Program-made: the position numbers and the translations under genes
The notes under the pieces: model-generated
Databases searched by the model: none
Seen by the model: only the letters and a program-made list of their open reading frames with translations
What the model was told of the DNA's origin: nothing
Assembly: GCF_012273895.1 (NCBI RefSeq)
Contig: NW_024045131.1
Span: 1,684,741-1,748,740 of the forward strand
Source: Zerene cesonia
Lineage: Eukaryota > Arthropoda > Insecta > Lepidoptera > Pieridae
Direction of reading: 5' to 3'
DNA length: 64,000 nt
In this document: positions 33,601-42,399 of the stretch, in pieces
Layout: every line of letters starts with the position of its first letter
How positions within the stretch are numbered: the stretch's first letter is position 1

Positions 33601-34830
33601 AATTGTTTTTAACATGCTATTATTTGTTTCACCTGTTTGTTTGTATGAGTCACATCCTATAATCTAGATTATGACCCACTTTAATCAGATTTAATTCTAA
33701 TTTATCACACTTATCAATGTAATTGGTGAGAATACAATAATTTCATGACTTTATCCTATTATCCTGATATGGATCACCAGGATTAAATAATTTCCTTGAG
33801 TATATTCCACATATCATGTGAAACAATTTATTTGATTCTCTCATAAACATGTTTTTATAATATTTTATTACTGTATTTAATATACATAAAGAATGGCTGG
33901 AGTAATGTACATAAGTATATTCATTATTCCTACTAAACAAATATAAATGTGAAAGTAACTCTGTCTGTTTGTCTTCACACCTAAACTCACTTAAGCAATT
34001 CAAATGGAACTTGGTACACTGATAGTTTAAGAGCCAAGAAAAATGGTGCGCAGAATTTAAAAGAAAGTTCTACAACTATACTATTTAAAAATATGCAGGG
34101 GTTCTTATACATACAATTTTAGTTACAGTGTTTATAATCATATTCCACCAAGATGGCTTACTGATTTCATGAAAATTTATTGTCTTTCAATAAATTTCAG
34201 CTATGTGGGAACATATCTCAAATTAATAGAACGAAAAAGCAGTTGCAAGCAGTTTTCTCTTTTAATTCAGGAGCATATGAGCTTTCTTAATCTTTTTACA
34301 GGCTTAGACAACCTATAGCACAACGGATGTGTGAATGGTGTGTGTAGGAAGATGCTGTATGTATTTATATTTCTACAGCAAGCTTTTAAAATTTCTTCTA
34401 CTACCTACTTAGCTACCAACCTACCTACCTTCCTACCTACCTACCTACTTGCATGAATAAATTGAGATATTCATTGTCTTCATTTGCAATCAAAATGGAT
34501 TTGAGATTTCTTCCACATATAAGTGGAATATAACAAGATAGATATTTAAATAACTAAGAAAGAACTTTCCGAAAATAATGTGCACGAGAACGTTAATAAA
34601 ATAGAACTAGAAGTTATAAACACGTTAAATATGTACTATTTTTTCATTATCAATATTTAATTTAATACGATTATTATTATGAACCCTCCAAACCAAATTT
34701 AAATTTTATAATAGACAATAACTAAATACCTTATAATGGAACTAACTGCGTTCTTTAAAATACTCACATTCGTTCCCTGTCCAGTATTTTTGTATGCAGA
34801 CAATCTTGATGTGTGAGTCTTCTCAGCCAT
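24132..34830 (-). CDS. Importin subunit alpha (karyopherin alpha), 11 exons, 510 aa
   Basis: Exons in transcript order: 34830-34768, 33595-33445, 33140-32993, 29661-29580, 29257-29040, 28582-28491, 27875-27697, 26499-26306, 25738-25567, 24600-24499 and 24263-24132. Phases agree throughout. It is the adaptor that binds classical nuclear localisation signals and, through its N-terminus, importin beta. Residues 1-71 carry the basic importin-beta-binding domain (MAEKTHTSRLSAYKN, then LRRKRAELSINLRKQ and LLKRR). Armadillo repeats follow with the NLS-binding Trp/Asn pairs W130/N134, W171/N175 and W214/N218. Later come WALSY with YLTDGPNERIEVV, RAVGN, WAVSN and WAITN. The tail is acidic (YFEDQDDQ) and ends INF. 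The YLTDGPNERI stretch and tail resemble KPNA2/Pendulin-type alphas, but the subfamily is inferred. Exon 5 is unusually GC-rich. Exons 1-3 occur again at 38913-40742. Confidence 0.95.
24632..24838 (+). repeat. Family A retroposon copy in importin intron 9
   Basis: A near-complete copy from 'tactagctgcgccccgcggt' to 'cgcatttataatattagcag'. It lies about 30 bp from importin exon 10, between exons 9 and 10, opposite to the gene's direction. Confidence 0.75.
25750..25985 (+). mobile_element. MITE family F copy next to importin exon 9 acceptor
   Basis: Starts 'cacacttttattagcttctc', continues with 'ttttagactcgatttggaat', 'taaacggacagatttaattc' and 'cgccaggattgaataataac', and ends with 'tctatcatta'. 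Its left end is only about a dozen bases from the exon 9 acceptor (AG at 25740-25739, minus strand). Read in the transcript direction, that end supplies a CTAAT branch-point-like motif about 25 nt before the exon. Confidence 0.7.
26566..26735 (-). repeat. Family B copy, minus orientation, importin intron 7
   Basis: Reads 'tattataaagctgaagagct', 'gaacgcactaatcttgggaa', 'agtactagatagaccattca' and 'accacgggcgaagccaagcg'. Confidence 0.6.
27246..27420 (+). repeat. Family B-like retroposon fragment
   Basis: Begins 'actagcggtccgccccggaa' with 'accgtggtacgtttttacac' and 'ttggttgagccgttctcgag'. It matches the form at 25040-25190. Confidence 0.5.
27589..27655 (+). repeat. Microsatellite (TATG)n then (TA)n
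   Basis: A pure run of tatg units passes into a pure ta run. It lies about 40 bp downstream (transcript direction) of the importin exon 7 donor. Confidence 0.9.
27972..28302 (-). pseudogene. Three decayed partial copies of importin exon 7 in intron 6
   Basis: Segments 27972-28042, 28105-28178 and 28226-28302 each match the part of exon 7 encoding YLTDGPNERIEVVQTTPY (27799-27875 region). Read on the minus strand they give SYLIDRPNERIEVVQTTPY, YLMDRLNERIEVIQMTPY, and a third copy with a stop codon after NERI. Intronic sequence next to the exon is copied too (for example 'atttacattaaaat' after both exon 7 and the first copy), so this is local DNA duplication. None has an intact acceptor and donor that I can see. 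Confidence 0.8.
28705..29020 (+). repeat. Composite retroposon fragment containing a perfect hairpin
   Basis: Head 'actagctgtcacccgcagct', middle 'gcgttccaaatttcagcccg', then a family C-like end 'taaatgataagagtaagaca'. A perfect 22-bp inverted repeat with a 5-nt loop lies inside at 28779-28827. It ends about 20 bp from importin exon 5. Confidence 0.6.
29385..29535 (+). repeat. Family E tail with short A run
   Basis: Contains 'tgttcatgggcggtggtgat', 'cgcttaccatcaagcgagcc' and 'gcccgctatgacaaaaaaaa'. It lies in importin intron 4. Confidence 0.65.
30079..30325 (+). mobile_element. MITE family F, well preserved copy with both TIRs
   Basis: The left end ttaacacgcttttattaac and right end ttaaagcgtgttttatag are inverted, with ~10 bp aacacgcttt/aaagcgtgtt. 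The interior has a gttt repeat zone, 'gcgcgattttgacccacttt', 'aaacggccagatttcgttca' and 'accgatgacaatacac'. It has no coding capacity. It lies in importin intron 3. Confidence 0.75.
30590..31345 (-). pseudogene. Retrotransposon ORF2 endonuclease domain, broken
   Basis: Begins near MAPMNVIQWNARSLQPKK, the usual start of a Jockey-type apurinic-like endonuclease. It continues with YNCLRDDRSDGYAGSALLVK; the reading is lost around 30944-31020 and resumes in another frame with DDLNLCNNGSPHR and the GSDHYSFVI motif expected near the end of this domain. At least one frameshift is present, so it should be inactive. The reverse transcriptase that should follow is missing. Confidence 0.7.
31512..32597 (-). 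CDS. Retrotransposon ORF1, gag-like protein with zinc knuckles
   Basis: An open frame of 361 codons. The N-terminal part is low-complexity (PPDPPDPPAPPE). The central part (GYILKARRLNRKQKK, then WIPTNSLILTFQGQKL) resembles the domain that precedes zinc knuckles in Jockey-type gag proteins. Three cysteine-histidine knuckles follow: CLKCYRFGHIKNEC fits CX2CX4HX4C, and CFKCAKDHPGDQC and CINCSGPHFASYNAC are spacing variants. Such proteins bind the element's RNA. Compared with the copy at 38516-37561, this one lacks roughly 90 bp near 32285-32310 yet stays open. Confidence 0.8.
   Translation of the reverse strand: MCFDDGIGKVFLLNSYNLNHGGNPPDPPDPPAPPENICDNVSRSRIKCHLDLDDCSEIRKKTKKSTIIDNPNAASISVTDSPIHCSKVENDPASGTYIRAIKSLFEFLSGEDTNLFIGRPLLAQHDLSAIVPLYNYSRMGIVRAVPTDICMQEFVSNLEIPTGFGYILKARRLNRKQKKSESTEWIPTNSLILTFQGQKLSERVFLYKSSLTVELYRLPTIQCLKCYRFGHIKNECRSNPRCFKCAKDHPGDQCEVRELDALCINCSGPHFASYNACPEQMRQNNIKTVILEESISYQEASLRFSLSKKSYADALHSVNPAPQPLYPSNNGSNTISYKKLSSSLPVLVKFIRQIIRQNRSL
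33256..33316. repeat. Inverted repeat, 21-bp perfect arms
   Basis: cagaactttcaactaggtga at 33256 pairs with tcacctagttgaaagttctg at 33316, separated by 19 nt. It lies in importin intron 2. The second copy (around 39177-39236) has one arm mismatch. Confidence 0.8.
33608..33860 (+). mobile_element. MITE family F copy next to importin exon 2 acceptor
   Basis: Begins 'aacatgctattatttgtttc', then 'tagattatgacccactttaa', 'ttatcctattatcctgatat' and 'ggatcaccaggattaaataa', ending 'tctcataaacatgttttta'. Its left end is about 12 bp from the exon 2 acceptor (AG at 33597-33596, minus strand), the same position and orientation as the copy at exon 9. Confidence 0.7.
34394..34452 (+). repeat. (CTAC)n microsatellite
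   Basis: Imperfect ctac/cctac units in importin intron 1. The second copy (about 40313-40365) has a different number of units. Confidence 0.85.
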
Positions 34831-35602
34831 TGTTTTATTTAAAATAAATATTCAGAAAAATTATAAGAAGTTAAGAATCACAGTTTAATGCGACGACCAC
34901 GTATGAACAGGTGATTTAGAGTTTAAAACGGATAAATTCAAATTACAAAATTCAAATCTATAGTGTTACCAGTATAATATCACAGAGTATCCATAACTTT
35001 ATTGATAATTGACATAACAAAAGATAGTTTTAAAAAATATTAATAATATTACTATTACTTTTGTAAATAATTTCATTACCAATATGACATTACACAATTA
35101 AAAAAAAATTAGCTTCAAGATCAAAATTTTAGTATAAAGATATTATATGTATCCATGCAACTTTAGTGTTTGCTAAAATATGAAAAATTAATTTATTAAT
35201 CAAATTTATAGAAGCAGTTATAAACTAACTTGATTGTTTATATGTATTGTATACTTTTTAATTTACCCAATTATTAAAATTAGTAATTATCAATTAACTA
35301 AGAATCGATTCCTTGTTGTACTATAAATATTAATCGATATTAAGTTCGATAAATCTTTGATATGCTTTTTTGTATACGTATTGAAAAAAAAAACGTTACA
35401 GGACATGTAATCAACAATGTATATCATCATAATTTATAATCACAAATAAGTAATTTTAATGATAACTGCAAATAATTAAATAACAAATGTTCTTAATATT
35501 TAACTAAATAAAGGATGTTCTAATTACAATACGACACTGTAAAAAATATATTCGAAAAGGAAAACGCTGTAAAAAGAACACTTATTACATTTAACTTCAT
35601 TA
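34831..35602. other. Upstream flank of importin-alpha
   Basis: AT-rich DNA with no coding exon. The promoter and 5' UTR of importin-alpha must lie here, but no core promoter motif stands out. Copy 2 is 40743-41500. Confidence 0.4.
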
Positions 35603-35662
35603 TTAATCAAACTGCATTGCGACTGCATAGTAGTACCAAATTAATGCAGCGGAGACGTAGAT
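35603..35662 (-). CDS. Possible terminal exon of an unidentified minus-strand gene
   Basis: A strong acceptor (tattttctttttttcag) is followed by 19 codons, IYVSAALIWYYYAVAMQFD, and a stop. The residues look like the end of a membrane segment. No matching upstream exon was found in the 0.8 kb before the gap or after the second copy (41501-41560), which is identical. It may be chance; I cannot name a family. Confidence 0.25.
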   Translation of the reverse strand: MYVSAALIWYYYAVAMQFD

Positions 35663-36294
35663 CTGAAAAAAAGAAAATACTGAATAAAATAAAAAGAAGT
35701 AGGAGGCGCTTTTACGACAGATATTGAGTGGTGGGACGGGCTTAACATGCGCAAAGAACTTTTACTTCAAATTATTACTAGGTGATGCTATAATTAACCT
35801 GTGTCATGACCTACACATTCATCTAACCTCATAATACAAAACGATGGTAGATTAACGTTATTAAAACAAGTTTACAAGCTATCATGAACATATAATTACG
35901 CAAAACGTTACGCCGCTGGGCGTGACATCACAAATCAGTCCAGTCGTGTTGAAAACAACACGTCGATTAGCCGTCTTTTTCTAAAATCACATGTTAAACA
36001 GAGAGGCACGATTAAACAGGCTAGCGATGATCGTATTCTGTCGAGGGTGTCGCCATTTTCGTTTTGACGAATATTGACAGCACAGCAGACAGACAGTGGC
36101 GCGGTGGTCGACGCAGCGTCTACCAGACTATTTTTATTTTGAAAGTGAATCGTTTTAGTGAATTAATTATTTAATATTGGAACGTATCATATCGCTATCA
36201 TTCTTTCTATCGTGTGTTTCGTTTTTCGGCTATACACGTTCATCATAATACGTCAAAATTGTAGTTTTCAGTGCTAACCTTCTTTTTTTCTTAG

Positions 36295-36378
36295 TGTTTT
36301 TGAGATGCAAGACGTGATCGATATGTGCAAGATGTACAGATGACTCTGCTATATTCTGTTCAGCGTGTTCTTTTTCTG
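36295..36378 (+). other. Candidate small 5' exon, copy 1
   Basis: Same sequence as 42193-42276, described there. It lies 118 bp before the gap. Confidence 0.25.
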
Positions 36379-36496
36379 GTAAGTGGACATAAAAACCATT
36401 TATATAAGTGCACACTGTTTGAATAATAAATTTAAAATAATATGTGTTGTACGTAATAAGTGATGTTCATTGAATCTGCAAAAAGTTTATGGTATT

Positions 36497-37496
36497 NNNN
36501 NNNNNNNNNNNNNNNNNNNNNNNNNNNNNNNNNNNNNNNNNNNNNNNNNNNNNNNNNNNNNNNNNNNNNNNNNNNNNNNNNNNNNNNNNNNNNNNNNNNN
36601 NNNNNNNNNNNNNNNNNNNNNNNNNNNNNNNNNNNNNNNNNNNNNNNNNNNNNNNNNNNNNNNNNNNNNNNNNNNNNNNNNNNNNNNNNNNNNNNNNNNN
36701 NNNNNNNNNNNNNNNNNNNNNNNNNNNNNNNNNNNNNNNNNNNNNNNNNNNNNNNNNNNNNNNNNNNNNNNNNNNNNNNNNNNNNNNNNNNNNNNNNNNN
36801 NNNNNNNNNNNNNNNNNNNNNNNNNNNNNNNNNNNNNNNNNNNNNNNNNNNNNNNNNNNNNNNNNNNNNNNNNNNNNNNNNNNNNNNNNNNNNNNNNNNN
36901 NNNNNNNNNNNNNNNNNNNNNNNNNNNNNNNNNNNNNNNNNNNNNNNNNNNNNNNNNNNNNNNNNNNNNNNNNNNNNNNNNNNNNNNNNNNNNNNNNNNN
37001 NNNNNNNNNNNNNNNNNNNNNNNNNNNNNNNNNNNNNNNNNNNNNNNNNNNNNNNNNNNNNNNNNNNNNNNNNNNNNNNNNNNNNNNNNNNNNNNNNNNN
37101 NNNNNNNNNNNNNNNNNNNNNNNNNNNNNNNNNNNNNNNNNNNNNNNNNNNNNNNNNNNNNNNNNNNNNNNNNNNNNNNNNNNNNNNNNNNNNNNNNNNN
37201 NNNNNNNNNNNNNNNNNNNNNNNNNNNNNNNNNNNNNNNNNNNNNNNNNNNNNNNNNNNNNNNNNNNNNNNNNNNNNNNNNNNNNNNNNNNNNNNNNNNN
37301 NNNNNNNNNNNNNNNNNNNNNNNNNNNNNNNNNNNNNNNNNNNNNNNNNNNNNNNNNNNNNNNNNNNNNNNNNNNNNNNNNNNNNNNNNNNNNNNNNNNN
37401 NNNNNNNNNNNNNNNNNNNNNNNNNNNNNNNNNNNNNNNNNNNNNNNNNNNNNNNNNNNNNNNNNNNNNNNNNNNNNNNNNNNNNNNNNNNNNNNN
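36497..37496. other. Assembly gap, exactly 1000 N
   Basis: A fixed-length gap placed between the two copies of the duplicated segment. This position strongly suggests that two overlapping haplotype contigs were scaffolded end to end. Confidence 0.98.
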
Positions 37497-37560
37497 CAGC
37501 AGAGGCTTTCACCTATTTTTTTGGATTAATTTTGCATTATATACTTCATCTATTTTTAAG

Positions 37561-38516
37561 CTACTTATATGTATATGATGCGAAATGAGGGCCCGAGTAG
37601 TTAATACAAAGAGCATCTAATTCTCTTACTTCACATTGATCACCAGAGTGATCTTTAGCACACTTAAAACATCGTGGGTTCGACCTACACTGGTTCTTAA
37701 TATAACCAAATTTATAGCATTTTAAACATTGGATTGTGGGCAGTCTATACAGTTCAACAGTCAATGATGATTTATAAAGAAAGACCCTCTCAGAAAGTTT
37801 CTGGCCTTGGAAAGTGAGGATTAGGGAATTGGTGGCGATCCATTCAGTGCTCTCTGAAGTTTATTTAACCTGCGAGCTTTAAGGATATACCCAAAGCCCG
37901 TAGGGATTTCCAAATTCGAAACAAATTCTTGCATACAGATGTCAGTTGGTACTGCTCTCACAATACCCATCCGCGAGTAGTTATATAAGGGGACGATTGC
38001 ACTGAGATCATGCTGTGCTAACTATGGGCGACCAATAAATAGATTTGCATCTTCACCACTTAAAAACTCAATAGACACCCTATTACGTCCGATTTTTTTA
38101 ATAACGTCTCTGCATATATTTTTAATACCATTTGACATGAGAAGTTGACCAAATAAGATGGCACGGATGTAGGTTCCTGATGCAGGATCGTTTTCCACCT
38201 TACTACAATGAACAATGAATGGACCCGAGTCCGTAACTGTGTACTGTCTTATGTTTTCGTCCAAAAGGAGATGTTTGTAAATTGTTTGAATGGAAGCAGC
38301 ATTGGGGTTGTCAATTATAGTAGATTTTTTAGTCTTTTTTCTGATCTCACTACAATCATCCAGGTCAAGATGGCATTTTATTCTTGAGCGGGATACATTG
38401 TCACATATATTTTCAGGAGGAGCAGGAGGGTCAGGTGGATCAGGAGGATTTCCTCCATGATTTAAGTTATAAGAATTTAACAAAAAAACCTTACCAATAC
38501 CGTCATCAAAACACAA
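37561..38516 (-). pseudogene. Retrotransposon ORF1, second copy, interrupted
   Basis: Two pieces of the same gag-like frame as 32597-31512: 38516-38022 (164 codons) and 37764-37561 with the CX2CX4HX4C knuckle CLKCYKFGYIKNQC, in which the His is Tyr. A stop near 38022, and a short deletion near 37857, separate them. It has the internal segment ending FEFLSGED-like preceded by RDVIKKIGRNRVSIEF that copy 1 lacks. Confidence 0.75.
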
Positions 38517-38912
38517 ATATCAGGTTTGATAGACGTAATGTAAAATACACTACAAAAAAGAAAGAAAATTTAAATAACAACTTTGCGCAGCACAAACACG
38601 TGTGTACACTTACACCTCAGCAAACCAACCTTTGTTTTTGTAATGTTGGTTGAAAAAATATAGTATGTCGAATTAAAGGCTTATATCTTAAAGAAACTAA
38701 CTTTTATTTACATATAGACACAATCATAGACATAAACATTATATAGTAAATGCAATTTGTAAGGATGTCTGGATGTGTGTTTGTTGTATCAAAATACATT
38801 CAGTATGTTTACTGATACTTGGCAGTGATGTAGCCTATATAGCAGAATAACATAATTAAAAAAAAAAAAAATCGGTGTATTCTTTTGTATTCTTAGTAGC
38901 TTAACAACTCAC

Positions 38913-40742
38913 CAGTCATCCCTATCCAGAGATTCCACCAAGGGTCTGATGACACCAGCTTCAACCATGATGGAAATAGGTGGATTCTGTTCCTTTGAGA
39001 GCATTCTACGGGCAGCTCGAGCTGATGTTGTCTTGATTGAGAGGTCTGATGACCTTAAACCTGAACAATTTAATGTAATATGTGAAGAAATATCATATAA
39101 CAGTTTGCAGCAAGACACTAAACTGCCTTGAAATTATCAGAACTAAACCAAATTTATGAGACCACACTTACCATCACAGAACTTTCAACTAGTTGAAAAA
39201 ATGCTCCCTGAATTGGTTCACCTAGTTGAAAGTTCTGAGGTAACAAGCCCAGGTGCGGGAGGATTTTTTTCAAAATCTCACAGGAATAAGAACTATGCTG
39301 AACTATTTAACATTTCTTTTGAATACATATAAAAGTTTTAACAAACAGTTTCTTTGCAACAAACCTTGGACAATCTGCGCGGGAGTCATGAGCTTCTCCG
39401 TATCTTGGACCTCTTCATTGGCCTCTGGGGACATGGCCCTTCTCTTAAGAAGCTGTTCATCTCGGGCTTGCTTACGGAGATTGATACTTAACTCAGCACG
39501 TTTACGACGAAGATCCTATGAATTATTTTTAACATGCTATTATTAGTTTCACCTGTTTGTTTGTATGAGTCACATCCTATAATCTAGATTATGACCCACT
39601 TTAATCAGATTTAATTCTAATTTATCACACTTATCAATGTAATTGGTGAGAATACAATAATTTCATGACTTTATCCTATTATCCTGATATGGATCACCAG
39701 GATTAAATAATTTCCTTGAGTATATTCCACATATCATGTGAGACAATTTATTTGATTCTCTCATAAACATGTTTTATAATATTTTATTACTATATTTAAT
39801 ATACATAAAGAATGGCTGGAGTAATGTATAAGTATATTCATTATTCCTACTAAACAAATATAAATGTGAAAGTAACTCTGTCTGTTTGTCTTCACACCTA
39901 AACTCACTTAAGCAATTCAAATGGAACTCGGTACACTGATAGTTTAAGAGCCAAGAAAAATGGTGCGCAGAATTTAAAAGAAAGTACAAAAACTATACTA
40001 TTTAAAAATATGCAGGGGTTCTTATACATACAATTTTAGTTACAGTGTTTATAATCATACTCCACCAAGATGGCTTACTGATTTCATGAAAATTTATTGT
40101 CTTTCAATAAATTTCAGCTATGTGGGAACATATCTCAAATTAATAGAACGAAAAAGCAGTTGCAAGCAGTTTTCTCTTTTATTTCAGGAGCATATGAGCT
40201 TTCTTAATCTTTTTACAGGCTTAGACAACCTATAGCACAACGGATGTGTGCACGGTGTGTGTAGGAAGATGCTGTATGTATTTATATTTCTACAGTAAGC
40301 TTTTAAAATTTCTTCTACTACCTAGCTACCAACCTACCTACCTTCCTACCTACCTACGTACTTGCATAAATTGAGATATTCATTGTCTTCATTTGCAATC
40401 AAAATGATATTGAGATTTCTTTCACATATAAGTGAAATATGACAAGATAGATATTTAAATAACTATGAAAGAAAAACTTTCCGAAAATAATGTGCACGAG
40501 AACGTTAATAAAATAGAACTAGAAGTTTTAAACACGTTAAATATGTACTATTTTTTCATTATCAATATTTAATTTAATATGATTATTATTATGAACCCCC
40601 CAAACCAAATTTAGATTTTATAATAGACAATAACTAAATACCTTATAATGGAACTAACTGCGTTCGTTAAAATACTCACATTCGTTCCCTGTCCAGTATT
40701 TTTGTATGCAGACAATCTTGATGTGTGAGTCTTCTCAGCCAT
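38913..40742 (-). pseudogene. Second copy of importin-alpha exons 1-3
   Basis: Exon matches are 40742-40680, 39515-39365 and 39060-38913. The encoded residues are the same as in the first copy as far as I compared, with intact splice sites. Exons 4-11 are absent before the gap, so no full importin could come from this copy as drawn. The better explanation is that this is the other allele of the same 5' half, not a truncated gene. Confidence 0.85.
39540..39790 (+). mobile_element. MITE family F, second copy of 33608-33860
   Basis: Same insertion at the same place relative to exon 2 in the duplicated segment, showing that it predates the split of the two copies. Confidence 0.7.
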
Positions 40743-41500
40743 TGTTTTATTTAAAATAAATATTCAGAAAAATTATAAGAAGTTAAGAATCACAGTTTAA
40801 TGCGACGACCACGTATGAACAGGTGATTTAGAGTTTAAAACGGATAAATTCAAATTACAAAATTCAAATCTATAGTGTTACCAGTATAATATCACAGAGT
40901 ATCAATAACTTTATTGATAATTGACATAACAAAAGATAGTTTTAAAAAATATTAATAATATTACTATTACTTTTGTAAATAATTTCATTACCAATATGAC
41001 ATTACACAATTTAAAAAAAAAAATAGCTTCAAGATCAAAATTTTAGTATAAAGATATTATATATATCCATGCAACTTTAGTGTTTGCTAAAATATGAAAA
41101 ATTCATTTATTAATCAAATTTATAGAAGCAGTTATAAACTAACTTGATTGTTTATATGTATTGTATACTTTTTAATTTACCGAATTATTAAAATTAGTAA
41201 TTATCAATTAACTAAGAATCGATTCCTTGTTGTACTATAAATATTAATCGATATTAAGTTCGATAAATCTTTGATATGCTTTTTTGTATACGTATTGAAA
41301 AAAAAAAACGTTACAGGACATGTAATCAACAATGTAATCACAAATAAGTAATTTTAATGATAACTGCAAATAATTAAATAACAAATGTTCTTAATATTTA
41401 ACTAAATAAAGGATGTTCTAATTACAATACGACACTGTAAAAAATATATTCGAAAAGGAAAACGCTGTAAAAAGAACACTTATTACATTTAACTTCATTA

Positions 41501-41560
41501 TTAATCAAACTGCATTGCGACTGCATAGTAGTACCAAATTAATGCAGCGGAGACGTAGAT
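41501..41560 (-). CDS. Possible terminal exon, second copy
   Basis: Identical to 35603-35662 with the same acceptor. See that entry for residues and doubts. Confidence 0.25.
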   Translation of the reverse strand: MYVSAALIWYYYAVAMQFD

Positions 41561-42192
41561 CTGAAAAAAAGAAAATACTGAATAAAATAAAAAGAAGTAG
41601 GAGGCGCTTTTACGACAGATATTGAGTGGTGGGACGGGCTTAACATGCGCAAAGAACTTTTACTTCAAATTATTACTAGGTGATGCTATAATTAACCTGT
41701 GTCATGACCTACACATTCATCTAACCTCATAATACAAAACGATGGTAGATTAACGTTATTAAAACAAGTTTACAAGCTATCATGAACATATAATTACGCA
41801 AAACGTTACGCCGCTGGGCGTGACATCACAAATCAGTCCAGTCGTGTTGAAAACAACACGTCGATTAGCCGTCTTTTTCTAAAATCACATGTTAAACAGA
41901 GAGGCACGATTAAACAGGCTAGCGATGATCGTATTCTGTCGAGGGTGTCGCCATTTTCGTTTTGACGAATATTGACAGCACAGCAGACAGACAGTGGCGC
42001 GGTGGTCGACGCAGCGTCTACCAGACTATTTTTATTTTGAAAGTGAATCGTTTTAGTGAATTAATTATTTAATATTGGAACGTATCATATCGCTATCATT
42101 CTTTCTATCGTGTGTTTCGTTTTTCGGCTATACACGTTCATCATAATACGTCAAAATTGTAGTTTTCAGTGCTAACCTTCTTTTTTTCTTAG

Positions 42193-42276
42193 TGTTTTTG
42201 AGATGCAAGACGTGATCGATATGTGCAAGATGTACAGATGACTCTGCTATATTCTGTTCAGCGTGTTCTTTTTCTG
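42193..42276 (+). other. Candidate 84-bp 5' exon of a plus-strand gene
   Basis: A strong acceptor (ccttctttttttcttag, with gctaac upstream as a possible branch point) and a consensus donor (ctg|gtaagt) bracket 84 bp. All three frames have stops or run only from internal ATGs. A 12-codon frame MQDVIDMCKMYR ends inside it, and a downstream ATG gives MTLLYSVQRVLFL open to the donor. It could be an untranslated exon with an upstream ORF, or the first coding codons of a secreted or membrane protein. No following exon was found up to 64000. Confidence 0.3.
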
Positions 42277-42399
42277 GTAAGTGGACATAAAAACCATTTA
42301 TATAAGTGCACACTGTTTAAATAATAAATTTAAAATAATATGTGTTGTACGTAATAAGTGATGTTCATTGAATCTGCAAAAAGTTTATGTTATTATGAG

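Larger units (their letters stand above)
31776..36496. repeat. Duplicated segment, copy 1
   Basis: This 4.7-kb stretch matches 37572-42394 in order and direction with scattered substitutions and small indels. It includes Jockey ORF1, importin exons 3-1 and the region upstream of importin. It ends abruptly at the 1000-N gap. Confidence 0.9.
37572..42394. repeat. Duplicated segment, copy 2
   Basis: Matches 31776-36496. The match begins inside Jockey ORF1, so the sequence at 37497-37571 differs from copy 1, and at the right it runs on into unique DNA beyond where copy 1 stops. Differences include an extra stretch of roughly 90 bp in ORF1, a short deletion near 37857, and a loss of about 17 bp near 41330. 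Confidence 0.9.

Noticed and set aside
34394..34452. CRISPR-like array
   Set aside because: A simple ctac microsatellite with no spacers, in a eukaryotic genome.
36230..36415. A 61-residue minus-strand gene, also at 42128-42313
   Set aside because: It lies opposite the candidate small 5' exon, has no recognisable domain, and identity between copies follows from the duplication.
36460..37588. Long open frames over the second gap
   Set aside because: Produced by the 1000 N run.
38913..40742. A second importin-alpha gene
   Set aside because: Only exons 1-3 are present and the segment is almost identical to the first copy next to a gap; better explained as the other haplotype.
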